DNA from: UBA3496 sp964558115
GTDB taxonomy: Bacteria; UBA8248
DNA: 13,331 bases
Reading direction: 5' to 3'
Assembly: GCA_964558115.1 (NCBI GenBank)
Contig: CAZLCI010000057.1
Coordinates: forward strand, 1-13,331
Both the position numbers and the translations under genes were made by a program. Below are positions 1 to 8,078 of this stretch, piece by piece. Below the pieces are notes generated by a model. It saw only the letters and a program-made list of their open reading frames with translations, was not told the DNA's origin and did not search any database. Each line of letters starts with the position of its first letter. Position 1 is the stretch's first letter.

Positions 1-422
1 TTGCTGGCGAAAAGATGGGATGCTGGAACTATATAGTCAAACCTTATAATACAGAGTTAGTGAGAACATCGATACATGCTGCCCTTAAGTTTGTAAATGG
101 ATTCAAGACTGACAATTATGAGCAACAAGATATTGAATATGGAGATCTTGTTTTTAGAAGATCGGAAAGCGAAATTGAATGGAAAGGAAAAACATTTGTG
201 CCCACAATGACAGAAAGTTTGATTTTAGGTGACCTTTTAAAAAATCCTGGAATGGTAATACAAACTGGAATTCTCTTAGATCATCTTTATGAATCAGAAA
301 ACTCTAGTGCCCTACACGCACAAATTAAAAATATAAGAAATAAATTTAAATCTATTGACCCAAGTTTTGACCGTATACAACCTGTCTACCGAGAAGGATA
401 TAAGTGGGTCAAAAATACATAG
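1..422 (+). CDS. OmpR-family response regulator, C-terminal part (5' end outside window)
   Basis: The frame is open from the left edge (first full codon at position 3), so only the end of the receiver domain and the whole output domain are present. The receiver remnant ends in YIVKPY, with the Lys-Pro (Lys codon 39-41) that marks the beta5/alpha5 junction of CheY-like domains. The phospho-acceptor Asp lies outside the window. The last ~95 residues are a winged-helix Trans_reg_C domain: a LVFRR strand, then TMTESLILGDLL (the usual 'LT..E..LL' helix), the NPGMVI turn, the recognition-helix segment ALHAQIKNIRNKF, and a terminal REGYKW (usual RG.GY.W). It should bind DNA when phosphorylated by the kinase encoded 31 bp downstream. 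The family call is firm; target genes are unknown. Confidence 0.93.
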   Translation, partial: AGEKMGCWNYIVKPYNTELVRTSIHAALKFVNGFKTDNYEQQDIEYGDLVFRRSESEIEWKGKTFVPTMTESLILGDLLKNPGMVIQTGILLDHLYESENSSALHAQIKNIRNKFKSIDPSFDRIQPVYREGYKWVKNT

Positions 423-453
423 CCAAGCAAAGCCAATCCTCAGGGAAAAAATT

Positions 454-2430
454 ATGAAAAAATTTGGCTTCCACACTTCCAGTATCACCTTTAAGGGATT
501 GTGTATAATTCTTCCAATTCAATTCTTATTTCTTTTTTTAGGACATGATTATGTTCAGGATTCAATACTTAAAACAGAAAGTGAGAAAAAAAAAGAATTT
601 AAAAAAGAAAAAAATACTCTAGAGAAAATACTGAAAAAAAATCCTGTCTTAAGATTTGCTAAATTTAACGAATTTAGCCCCCAAAAAAAATATCCAAATT
701 CGATTCCTGTCAGTGTGGGGAAAATCAAAAAGATAAGTAAAGGCACTATAGAATGTAAAGCAGAGAAAAAAAGTGGTTACGCCCTCCCAACAACTGTGAA
801 AGACAAATTACATTTCAGTGTTTCTATTATTGAGGATTTGTTAATTTTTTCCGGAAATTTCGAAGGATATGACATAAAAGAAGAAGATTATATGAAAATT
901 GATTTATTATATAAAAACAAGAATTCAACTCCACTCAAAGTAATTTTCATAAAAACAGATTCTGACGATGACAAAAGTGAAACAGAAGGAGCCTTTCTAC
1001 TAAGACAAAAAAACGAATGGATGATCGAAGATAGTGAATCATCATGGAAAAAAAATGGTGGAGGTGATGATTATGCATACGGAAAATTTGTTCTTGCCTT
1101 AAAAGGAAAAAACATTATTCAAGGTTTACATAAAATTCGATTCTCTTTACATAACCAAGATAACCCTCTTACTGCACTCTGCAAAATTTCAACTAAAAAG
1201 AATATTTCGTTTTTTTTAACCGGAGTATTAGAAGTAACAATGAATAGAATAAAAGAAACGCAAAATGGCATAATTTTTATGGATACAAATAAAAAAATTA
1301 TTTTTAAAAAAGACGAATATTATCCCTACTCTCAAAATAAAGAAAAAAAACAGGGTTACCTTGTATCCTTTGGAGAATTACTTGTAGGAAGTCAAAATAC
1401 CCTGTCTCCAATGTGCACTGACATAAAGAATATCTTACCAAAGCAAACTCTGAGTAAACCGTCATATTGCTCATCTCTTTTCGGAAAAACTGTTTATATT
1501 TGGCAACAAAGGGTCTTGGAAGAAAGTTTTTATGGAATCTACAAAATAGCAGCTATTGGAACTATAGTAATTGGGGTCACTACCATAATTTTTTTGTTTT
1601 TACTTTTGTACATAGGATATCGGTATAACAGTTTGCAAAAAGAAATCAACGAATACATATCTAGCGATGGGGAAATACTTCCTTCCGTGGAAAAAATGAA
1701 AAGTGACAAAAATGATGAAATCGGAGTTCTAGCAAAAATACTCAAATTAAGTTTTTTAAAAATCAGAAAGCGAAATACATTTTATGTGAAAATGTCCGAT
1801 TTTCTAAGACATGAGCTTGGACAACATTTTACGAAACTACACCTTAAAATCGCAAACTTCAGTTCTAAATCTAATAAAGAAGATACCCAACAATCATTAA
1901 TAAAAACATTAGAGTTATCGGAAAAAACTCTGCACGATTTCACAAATGCGAGTAATGTTATCTCAGCACTGAATGCAGGACAAAGAAAAAAAATAGACCT
2001 ATGTGCGTTTATGGAAGAATTCATCAAATATTTTCAAACTTCCGATTCCAACATAATATTTAAAAGAAAATCAAAGACTGCATTCGCAGAATGTATTCCT
2101 GATGCACTAGAGCGTGTCTTCTCTGCTATTCTTGAAAATGCCAGTGATTTCAGAAAAAAAGGCACTGAAATTGTCTGTTTTATAGAAACTCAAAATTCCA
2201 AAACAGAAATTATAATTAGAAATCAAGGACATTTGATCGAACAAAAAGATTTAATCAATATATTTGAACTAGGATTTTCCCAAAGAGAAAATGACAATGA
2301 GGCAGAAGGTATACATCAAGGTTTTGGTCTTTTCCTTGTAAAATCAATCATAGATTTTCATGGATGGAGTATATCTGCAAGAAACAATATAGAAACTCCC
2401 GGTGTAGAATTTGTGATACAAGTCCAATAA
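454..2430 (+). CDS. Membrane sensor histidine kinase with large periplasmic domain
   Basis: This 658-residue protein has a transmembrane segment at about residues 13-31, an extracytoplasmic region to about 360, a second membrane helix at about 363-390, a HAMP-like linker (DEIGVLAKI), a dimerisation/phosphotransfer helix and a C-terminal ATPase domain. The phosphorylatable His is probably His453 in LRHELGQH, which lacks the RTP that usually follows HEL. The ATPase domain shows an N box (LENASDF, Asn562), a divergent G1 box (RNQGHLI, without the usual D.G.G), an F box (FELGFSQRE) and a G2 box (HQGFGLFLV, about 621-629). The NxG-type G1 and H-box neighbourhood recall PdsS, the kinase of proteobacterial dedicated sortase systems; this resemblance is from memory and unproven. 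I chose ATG 454, preceded by AGGG 8 nt upstream, over an in-frame TTG at 355 that would overlap the regulator. It forms a two-component pair with the upstream gene. Confidence 0.9.
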   Translation: MKKFGFHTSSITFKGLCIILPIQFLFLFLGHDYVQDSILKTESEKKKEFKKEKNTLEKILKKNPVLRFAKFNEFSPQKKYPNSIPVSVGKIKKISKGTIECKAEKKSGYALPTTVKDKLHFSVSIIEDLLIFSGNFEGYDIKEEDYMKIDLLYKNKNSTPLKVIFIKTDSDDDKSETEGAFLLRQKNEWMIEDSESSWKKNGGGDDYAYGKFVLALKGKNIIQGLHKIRFSLHNQDNPLTALCKISTKKNISFFLTGVLEVTMNRIKETQNGIIFMDTNKKIIFKKDEYYPYSQNKEKKQGYLVSFGELLVGSQNTLSPMCTDIKNILPKQTLSKPSYCSSLFGKTVYIWQQRVLEESFYGIYKIAAIGTIVIGVTTIIFLFLLLYIGYRYNSLQKEINEYISSDGEILPSVEKMKSDKNDEIGVLAKILKLSFLKIRKRNTFYVKMSDFLRHELGQHFTKLHLKIANFSSKSNKEDTQQSLIKTLELSEKTLHDFTNASNVISALNAGQRKKIDLCAFMEEFIKYFQTSDSNIIFKRKSKTAFAECIPDALERVFSAILENASDFRKKGTEIVCFIETQNSKTEIIIRNQGHLIEQKDLINIFELGFSQRENDNEAEGIHQGFGLFLVKSIIDFHGWSISARNNIETPGVEFVIQVQ

Positions 2431-2467
2431 AATTTTACTAACTCTTCAGAATCTTCAGCAATATCAT

Positions 2468-2496
2468 TTGAGAGATAGCAAACAATCAAGTAATCT
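2468..2496 (+). promoter_or_regulatory. Weak candidate sigma-70 promoter for the 2534-7156 gene run
   Basis: TTGAGA (2468-2473, five of six matches to the -35 consensus) is followed after 17 bp by TAATCT (2491-2496, three of six). It sits in the 103-bp gap between the kinase and the VOC gene, where a new transcript could begin. The -10 match is poor and the region is AT-rich, so this may be chance. Confidence 0.22.
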
Positions 2497-2533
2497 GCTT
2501 ACCAAAATTACACAAAATAAAACAGGAGAAACA

Positions 2534-2917
2534 ATGAAACTTTCACACGATCATATCCACTGCGTTCATAAAGATGTTGAAGGAGCAGTAAGTTTTTATA
2601 AAACTGTTTTAGGTGCAGTGGAAACAAGTAGGATAGATAGAGGAGGAGCTCCTCAAATAACACTGGACATACAAGGAGCAGACTTAATTCTTAGAGGTAG
2701 AAGAGATAATGAAAATCCGGCAGAAACGCCCTTAGAATGGCCCAGGTATGGCATAGACCACTTTGCATTTAGAGTCGAAGAAAAACTCGAAGATGCTCTT
2801 AACGATATAAGAGAACGTGGTGGTATCGTTTTAGCAGAGGGTGATGTAGAAGAACTTACTTTTGCCTATATTCAAGGCCCTGAAGGAGTCGTAATTGAAC
2901 TTCTCGAACTTAAATAA
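2534..2917 (+). CDS. VOC (glyoxalase/bleomycin-resistance fold) protein
   Basis: This 127-residue protein is the usual size for a single vicinal-oxygen-chelate subunit made of two beta-alpha-beta-beta-beta modules. Module one begins DHIHCVHKD with AVSFYKTVLG (the family's 'A..FY...LG' signature). Module two begins IDHFAFRVEE and ends YIQGPEGVVIELLE. Likely metal ligands are His7, the His of IDHFAF and the Glu of VVIELLE. Such proteins are metal-dependent lyases, isomerases or dioxygenases, and the reaction cannot be told from this alone. ATG 2534 has AGGAG at 2524-2528, five bases upstream, so it is preferred to a longer in-frame start at 2468 with no comparable site. It is first in a co-directional run of five genes and lies 26 bp before the hydroxyacid dehydrogenase, suggesting action on the same substrate. 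Confidence 0.88.
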   Translation: MKLSHDHIHCVHKDVEGAVSFYKTVLGAVETSRIDRGGAPQITLDIQGADLILRGRRDNENPAETPLEWPRYGIDHFAFRVEEKLEDALNDIRERGGIVLAEGDVEELTFAYIQGPEGVVIELLELK

Positions 2918-2943
2918 AAGTTTCAACAAGGAGACTAACGAAA

Positions 2944-3933
2944 ATGTCTAACGAAAAAATATGGGTGGGAACACCTTTCATCTTAAATTTTGAAGATCAG
3001 CGACAATTTTTTATCTCTCTCGAAGAACAAGGACATGAAGTAATTATTGATGATTGTCCAGCGTACCTTTCGGAAGATGAACTTGTTGAAAAAATCAAAA
3101 ATGCAACTGCAGTAATTGCAGGAGCTGAACCTTATACAAACAAAGTGATGGAGAATACTCCAGATTTGAAAATCATTGCACGTGCTGGAGTCGGTGTTAA
3201 CAATATAGACATCACATCTGCGACAAAAAATAATATTGTGGTCACAAATGCAGAAGGACAAAATTCTTCTTCTGTTTCAGAACATTTTTTTGGTTTATTA
3301 ATTAACTGTACAAGAAGAATACACTGGATGAATGAAAATATACGAAAAGGTGCATGGAGAGAAATTCAACCTGCTCTTGTCCCATTAAAGGACCAAACAC
3401 TAGGAATAATAGGGTTTGGAAATATTGGTAAACTTGTAGCGAAAAGAGCCAAAGCATTTGAGATGAATGTCATTGCATACGATATCGTGCAAGATCAAGA
3501 GGTTGCGGAACAAATAGGAGTAAAATTCGTTTCTCTTGATGAGTTAGCAGAAAAATCGGATTTTGTTACATGTCATGTTCCTCTTACTCCAGATACAAAG
3601 CATATTGTGAACAAACAACTTTTAGAAAAAATGAAACCAGAAGCTTTCGTTTTTAACACTTCAAGAGGACCCGTTTTCAATCTAGACGAAGTCACAGAAG
3701 CATTGCAAAATAAAGTTATTCAAGGTGCGGGTATAGATGTATATCCAGAGGAACCACCTGATTATTCTCACCCAATCTTTACTATGGAAAATGCAGTTTT
3801 AACTCCACACATGGGAGGACGTGGAATAGATGCAGTTCGAAATACAATTAATCACGCAGTAACCTGTGTAGATGACTTTTTAAAGGGGAACAAACCTTCC
3901 ACTGTTATAAATAAAGAGATGTATGATAATTGA
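2944..3933 (+). CDS. D-isomer-specific 2-hydroxyacid dehydrogenase (phosphoglycerate dehydrogenase-like)
   Basis: This 329-residue cytosolic NAD(P)-dependent enzyme interconverts a D-2-hydroxyacid and a 2-keto acid. The cofactor domain contains GFGNIG (157-162) in a Rossmann fold. The catalytic set is present: Arg241 in NTSRGPV, Glu270 in DVYPEEPP and His289 in LTPHMGG. The substrate-domain signature RAGVGVNNID (80-89) matches SerA-like members. There is no C-terminal ACT or other regulatory domain, so this is the short type seen in many catabolic dehydrogenases rather than full-length SerA. The Shine-Dalgarno AAGGAG (2928-2933) lies 10 bases before ATG 2944. It sits between the VOC and SDR genes on the same strand with short gaps, so co-transcription is likely. 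The substrate is unknown; 3-phosphoglycerate is possible, but the catabolic neighbours argue for a sugar-acid-type compound. Confidence 0.92.
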   Translation: MSNEKIWVGTPFILNFEDQRQFFISLEEQGHEVIIDDCPAYLSEDELVEKIKNATAVIAGAEPYTNKVMENTPDLKIIARAGVGVNNIDITSATKNNIVVTNAEGQNSSSVSEHFFGLLINCTRRIHWMNENIRKGAWREIQPALVPLKDQTLGIIGFGNIGKLVAKRAKAFEMNVIAYDIVQDQEVAEQIGVKFVSLDELAEKSDFVTCHVPLTPDTKHIVNKQLLEKMKPEAFVFNTSRGPVFNLDEVTEALQNKVIQGAGIDVYPEEPPDYSHPIFTMENAVLTPHMGGRGIDAVRNTINHAVTCVDDFLKGNKPSTVINKEMYDN

Positions 3934-3972
3934 TTCTTATTTTCTATCCATAAAAATTGAAAAAGGATAAAA

Positions 3973-4740
3973 ATGTCGACAGAAAATAAATCAACCGTCA
4001 AAGATCAAGTTGTTTTTGTTGCAGCAGGTGCAGCAGGAATTGGTTTTTCTTGTGTTGAGCGCTTTTCTAACGAAGGAGCAAAAGTAGCATTCATGGATAG
4101 AGATGAAGTTGAAGGAGAAAAAAAAGAGAAGGAAATGAAAAATTTAGGAATGGAAGTTCTTTTCCTTCACGGTGAGTGTACCTCAAATGATGATGTAGAA
4201 AATTCCGCGAAAAAAACTTTTGACAAATGGAACAAAATAGACATCCTCGTTAATTGTGCAGGAGGTTTCCATACAACAAATAATGTAGAGGAAATTGATG
4301 AAATAGAGTGGAAAAGGATGTTAGATTGGAATCTCACTGCAACGTATATGACTACAAAAGCAATAGTCCCATATATGAAAAAAAACAATTACGGGCGTAT
4401 AATAAATGTTTCCTCTTTAGCAGGTCGTACTGGTATCGCCTTTACTTCTATAGACTACGCAACCGCTAAATCGGCAATTATAGGTTTCACAAGGAGGCTT
4501 GCAGTTGAGTTAGCTCCTTTTAAAATTACTGCAAATGTAGTAACACCTGGAACCGTTTGGAGTCCAAGAGTAGAAAAACTACATAAAGATAGGATAGAAG
4601 AAATTCGAAAAACTATCCCACTAGGAAGAGAAGGTACAACCGAAGAAATTGCCGACGGTATCTGGTACTTAGCAACTCCGGGTGCAAGTTATATTACTGG
4701 AGCAACTTTAGATATTAATGGTGGAATGTGGTTCGGTTAA
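3973..4740 (+). CDS. Short-chain dehydrogenase/reductase (classical SDR)
   Basis: This 255-residue protein has the standard length of a classical SDR, using NAD(P) to oxidise an alcohol or reduce a ketone. The catalytic residues are Ser148 (INVSS), Tyr162 and Lys166 (YATAK). Asn120 (DWNLTA) is conserved and NCAG (94-97) is the NNAG motif. Asp42 at the end of the second strand suggests a preference for NAD over NADP. The glycine-rich cofactor motif reads AAGAAGIG (17-24), with Ala in place of the usual Thr-Gly at its start. The C-terminal half carries VTPGTV and ends ITGATLDINGGMW, as in the FabG-like group. AAAAGGA (3961-3967) precedes ATG 3973 by five bases. The following Gfo/Idh/MocA gene begins 18 bp after its stop, so the two are probably translated from one message. 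Confidence 0.93.
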   Translation: MSTENKSTVKDQVVFVAAGAAGIGFSCVERFSNEGAKVAFMDRDEVEGEKKEKEMKNLGMEVLFLHGECTSNDDVENSAKKTFDKWNKIDILVNCAGGFHTTNNVEEIDEIEWKRMLDWNLTATYMTTKAIVPYMKKNNYGRIINVSSLAGRTGIAFTSIDYATAKSAIIGFTRRLAVELAPFKITANVVTPGTVWSPRVEKLHKDRIEEIRKTIPLGREGTTEEIADGIWYLATPGASYITGATLDINGGMWFG

Positions 4741-4758
4741 ACTTGAGGACAGTGAATT

Positions 4759-5841
4759 ATGAAAAAAAATAATCTTGGTATCGCAGTTGTGGGTTCAGGA
4801 AGAATAGGTTCTCTTCGTTCTAAATTAATCCGCAATCATCCTTCTGTTGATTTTATTGCTGTTTCTGATTTAAATCTTTCACAAGCAGAAAAACTTGGAA
4901 ATGCAATAAATGCAGATTTTGTGTCAGATGATAATTTGGAGATTATTTCTCACCCCAAAGTCGACGCTGTGATAGTCTCAACTAGTGAACATCAACATCT
5001 TGAACCAGTCTTGCAATCGATCTCAAAAAAGAAACCAGTTTTGTTAGAAAAACCAATAGCTCTTACATTGGCTGATGCTGATGAAATTATACAGAATTCT
5101 GAAAATGAAAATATCGAGGTCCTTGTTGGTTATGCACAAAGATTTAAACGTCGATATTTTGTTGCAAAAGAGCAAATTCAAAAAGGAAGATTAGGGCGTA
5201 TTATCGGTGCAAATGGAAGAGCGTGTAATAATAGAAGTCAGGGACTGGAAATACTAAAAAGATCTCCAGATGCAACACCGGTTATCGATGTTCTGACTTA
5301 CTGGGTCGATATGATATGTTGGTTTATGAGCGACCAAAAACCAGTTGAGGTAGTTGCAAGAGGGAATAGCGTAGTTTACAAAGAAGCTGGTCATGAATCA
5401 GTAGATGATATCACTTGGGCAATTATTACTTTTGAAGACGGGGCAATTGTTAATTTAGGTATCTGTTATGCGTTGCCATCTAAATATCCAAGCCAAGGCT
5501 CAGGAGTAAGGATCGAAATTTTTGGAACAGACGGAGCACTCATGCTTGACGGTGATCAAAAAGAAGAACTAATTCATACAGAACAAGGGATTCCACATCT
5601 ATACATACCTGACCATAATGTAAATACAACATTTCTAAGTACTACCGCTCCAGGTGATTGGGCATTAGGCGAATTTTGGGGACCCCTAAATGACGAAACA
5701 CGTGCTTGGGTAGATCATATTGTAACCGACGGCCCATGCCATATAGCTACAACTAGGGAAGCAAGAAGAACACTAGAAATTACTTTGGCTATACAGGAGT
5801 CATCAAGAACAGGAAAAACCGTTTCTATTCCTATAAGTTAA
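4759..5841 (+). CDS. Gfo/Idh/MocA-family NAD(P)-dependent oxidoreductase
   Basis: This 360-residue protein has the two-domain layout of the glucose-fructose oxidoreductase/inositol dehydrogenase family. It has an N-terminal Rossmann fold with VGSGRIG (11-17), an Asp at the end of strand two (VSDLN, Asp37), the EKP motif with catalytic Lys98, and a C-terminal alpha/beta substrate domain. The members' usual D-xxx-H-xx-D catalytic motif is here DVLTYWVD (177-184), so Tyr181 replaces the catalytic His. Family members oxidise or reduce sugars, cyclitols and sugar acids. The substitution means the reaction here could differ from that of inositol dehydrogenase. GAGG (4745-4748) lies ten bases before ATG 4759, and the gene follows the SDR by 18 bp. 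Together with the hydroxyacid dehydrogenase and SDR it suggests serial oxidation of a sugar-like molecule (inference). Confidence 0.9.
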   Translation: MKKNNLGIAVVGSGRIGSLRSKLIRNHPSVDFIAVSDLNLSQAEKLGNAINADFVSDDNLEIISHPKVDAVIVSTSEHQHLEPVLQSISKKKPVLLEKPIALTLADADEIIQNSENENIEVLVGYAQRFKRRYFVAKEQIQKGRLGRIIGANGRACNNRSQGLEILKRSPDATPVIDVLTYWVDMICWFMSDQKPVEVVARGNSVVYKEAGHESVDDITWAIITFEDGAIVNLGICYALPSKYPSQGSGVRIEIFGTDGALMLDGDQKEELIHTEQGIPHLYIPDHNVNTTFLSTTAPGDWALGEFWGPLNDETRAWVDHIVTDGPCHIATTREARRTLEITLAIQESSRTGKTVSIPIS

Positions 5842-5860
5842 AATATCTAGATCATACAAC

Positions 5861-7156
5861 ATGTCCACGTTTATCATAAAAAGTTCCTTCCATTTCATAT
5901 TATCTTTATTGATAATAGGTTGTCATTCAACAGCAGGGATGCATTCTCAAACGGGATTTTCTTTTGGACCTGTCTCTTCTCAAATAACAACCAACTCAGC
6001 TAAAATATGGCTTCGAACTGAAATTGAAGAGAAACTACAGATAGAATATTCTAAAAACAAAAACTTTAAACGTTCGAAATTCACCAAATTAATTCATTCT
6101 TCTTCAAAAAGTGATTTCACTTCAATTCATCATTTAAAAAAACTTCTCCCCGATACAGAGTATTTTTATAGGGGAGTAATAAAAAATAAAAATCCTGTCT
6201 ATAGTATTATTGGTCGTTTTCAAACACCTTCTGAAAAAAATATTCCCTTTAGGTTCTCTGTCAGTGGAGATACGTGCGCGAAATATCAACCTTTTGATTT
6301 ATTTAATAAAATCAAAAGTAAAAACCCAAATTTTTTCATCTACTTAGGCGATACTATCTGTGCAGATTCTCCTTTAAAGGAATTTCATCCAGTTCTTTGG
6401 CATTATCGATATAAATACAAGGAGAATCGTGATGACGAATCTCTTCAGAAATTTTTAAGAGATATCCCCGTTTATGCTATTTGGGATGACCATGAAGTAG
6501 AAAATAATTTTAATAGTTCTTGGGGAGAAAAAATTGAAATTGCAAGACAAGCATTTCGTGAATATTGGCCTGTAAAATCAAAAGAAAAAGCAATTCTTTA
6601 CTATTCTTTCTCCTGGTCTAATCTAGCTGATTTTTTCATTTTGGACACCAGACAATTTCGAAGTAAAAAGACTGACCGTAATGGATACACTCCTCAAGCA
6701 ACAATGCTTGGAAAGAAACAAAAAGATTGGTTTATAGAAAAATTATCTAAATCGAATGCCCCTTTCAAATTCATCATTTCTTCAGTGGCATTTAATACTT
6801 ATAAAAAGAAAGACAAATGGTCCGACTTCGTCACTGAAAGAAATGAGATTGTGAATCATATAAAAAAAAATAATATTAATGGGATTGTGATTCTCAGTGC
6901 CGATCTGCACAAGGCGATTGCATTCTCCAAAAAAGGAACCAAAATCAGAGAATACACCGTTGGTCCTATTGCAGCCAAAAAAAATTGTAGCAAAAAAAAA
7001 TATTACGAATCTAAAGGATATTTTTTTATGTGCGATAGCTATAATTACTTGATGATTGATATTTCAAAAGAGGAAGGTGAGCCTACAGCAGAAGTCAAAT
7101 ACTACGATGAGAAAAACAACTTAAGATTTAGAGAAAAATTCAGTTCTAATGAATAA
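5861..7156 (+). CDS. PhoD-like alkaline phosphatase, predicted lipoprotein
   Basis: This 431-residue protein has a short lipoprotein signal peptide with lipobox LIIGC and lipidated Cys21, so it should be anchored outside the cytoplasmic membrane. Residues ~31-120 form the N-terminal beta domain typical of PhoD (FSFGPVSSQITTNSAKIWLR). The metallophosphatase core follows, with SGDTC (Asp137), YLGDTI (Asp164), WDDHEVENN (209-216), LDTRQFR (261-267) and SADLHKA (His350). These are PhoD-type metal and phosphate positions, so phosphomonoester or phosphodiester hydrolysis outside the cytoplasm is likely. It follows the Gfo/Idh/MocA gene by 19 bp. No clear Shine-Dalgarno precedes ATG 5861, which suggests coupling to the upstream gene or weak initiation. 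Its stop lies 2 bp from the stop of the convergent permease gene. It may release phosphate from a phosphorylated substrate before uptake; that link is inference. Confidence 0.88.
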   Translation: MSTFIIKSSFHFILSLLIIGCHSTAGMHSQTGFSFGPVSSQITTNSAKIWLRTEIEEKLQIEYSKNKNFKRSKFTKLIHSSSKSDFTSIHHLKKLLPDTEYFYRGVIKNKNPVYSIIGRFQTPSEKNIPFRFSVSGDTCAKYQPFDLFNKIKSKNPNFFIYLGDTICADSPLKEFHPVLWHYRYKYKENRDDESLQKFLRDIPVYAIWDDHEVENNFNSSWGEKIEIARQAFREYWPVKSKEKAILYYSFSWSNLADFFILDTRQFRSKKTDRNGYTPQATMLGKKQKDWFIEKLSKSNAPFKFIISSVAFNTYKKKDKWSDFVTERNEIVNHIKKNNINGIVILSADLHKAIAFSKKGTKIREYTVGPIAAKKNCSKKKYYESKGYFFMCDSYNYLMIDISKEEGEPTAEVKYYDEKNNLRFREKFSSNE

Positions 7157-7158
7157 AA

Positions 7159-8043
7159 TTATTTAAAATTTGAATTTACAAGAGCAACCCCTGTCAAAGT
7201 AATGATCGCTCCAATAGGAACACGCCATGAAATTTTTTCAACTTTTCTAAGAAAAATAAACGAGAAAAAGACTGTTACCAGGGGAGAAGTCTGGACTAAG
7301 GAAGAAATCCTATATACATCCCCTTTCTGCAAAGCAGAAACATATAGAAGAACACCTACAGCGGCAAAGAATCCCATCAAAAAAAATGGTTTCCAAGCTG
7401 CTTTTATTCCAGGAATTAAGGATTTTCTTTTGAAAATGGAAGTAAAAGTAACAACAAGAATAAACGCAGAAAATGTGCCTATAAACGTAGCAGCGATAGG
7501 TTCTTTGAATAAACTCATTGCATGCCTCCAGGTAACAGAACCAATACCTGAAATCAAAGCTGCAGAAATAGGCCAAATAATATCTTTCCTTTTCCACTGT
7601 CCCTCTGTAGGAGAGAGAGAAATTAAGATCACTCCAAAAACTACAAACACCACTCCTAACAGGTGATACCATGTAGGTTCTTCCCCGAGAAAAAGAATCG
7701 CTAGAAAAGACGCAAATAAGGGTGAAGACCCTTTTATAGGAGCTGCTCTAGAAACTCCGATTTTTAAAATAGAGGTCAATAACAGAAGTGAAAAAAGTCC
7801 TGGCAAACAAATGCCTGCTATCATTACCCATAGATAATCAACACTTAAGGGAGGAAATTTTACTCCGGTCAAAACAATTACAGCAAATAGAATTACTGAT
7901 GCAACTCCCCTTGTCATCGTTGTCCCAACAAATGCATTTGTCTTATGTATACCAAAACGACCGGCAAAATCTGCCATAGAAAAAATAAATGCTGATAAAA
8001 TGGCGTAATAAAAAGCTAGATCAAAAACCAAAATATTCCCCAT
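7159..8043 (-). CDS. DMT-superfamily (EamA) permease
   Basis: This 294-residue, very hydrophobic protein shows the two repeated halves of EamA transporters, with about ten membrane helices. Examples are FYYAILSAFIFSMADFAG near the start, SLLLLTSILKIG-type segments mid first half, LLGVVFVVFGVILISLS ending the first half, and IGAIITLTGVALVNS at the C-terminus. The pattern 'SRAAPIKGSSPLFASFLAILFLGEEPT' in the first half and 'YRISSLVQTSPLVTVFFSFIFLRK' in the second is the conserved loop-plus-helix pair of the family. It probably exports or imports a small metabolite across the cytoplasmic membrane. The start is fixed by an in-frame TAA shortly upstream with no other start codon between, although no good Shine-Dalgarno is visible. 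It converges on the phosphatase gene and diverges from the flavin-type monooxygenase. Confidence 0.88.
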   Translation of the reverse strand: MGNILVFDLAFYYAILSAFIFSMADFAGRFGIHKTNAFVGTTMTRGVASVILFAVIVLTGVKFPPLSVDYLWVMIAGICLPGLFSLLLLTSILKIGVSRAAPIKGSSPLFASFLAILFLGEEPTWYHLLGVVFVVFGVILISLSPTEGQWKRKDIIWPISAALISGIGSVTWRHAMSLFKEPIAATFIGTFSAFILVVTFTSIFKRKSLIPGIKAAWKPFFLMGFFAAVGVLLYVSALQKGDVYRISSLVQTSPLVTVFFSFIFLRKVEKISWRVPIGAIITLTGVALVNSNFK

Positions 8044-8078
8044 CTTTACAGGAGTTCTAAAAAATTATCAAAGAGAGC

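Noticed and set aside
355..453. Longer histidine kinase starting at TTG 355
   Set aside because: It would overlap the end of the response regulator in another frame. ATG 454 has an AGGG site and is followed directly by a membrane segment.
2468..2533. Longer VOC protein starting at 2468
   Set aside because: The extra residues are not part of the VOC fold, and ATG 2534 has a strong AGGAG site.
7141..7180. Terminator between the convergent phosphatase and permease genes
   Set aside because: The stops are 2 bp apart and the local sequence shows only AT-rich runs without a GC stem.
7202..7666. 154-codon plus-strand frame inside the permease gene
   Set aside because: It is antisense to a clear EamA protein, has no recognisable domain and no supporting ribosome site.
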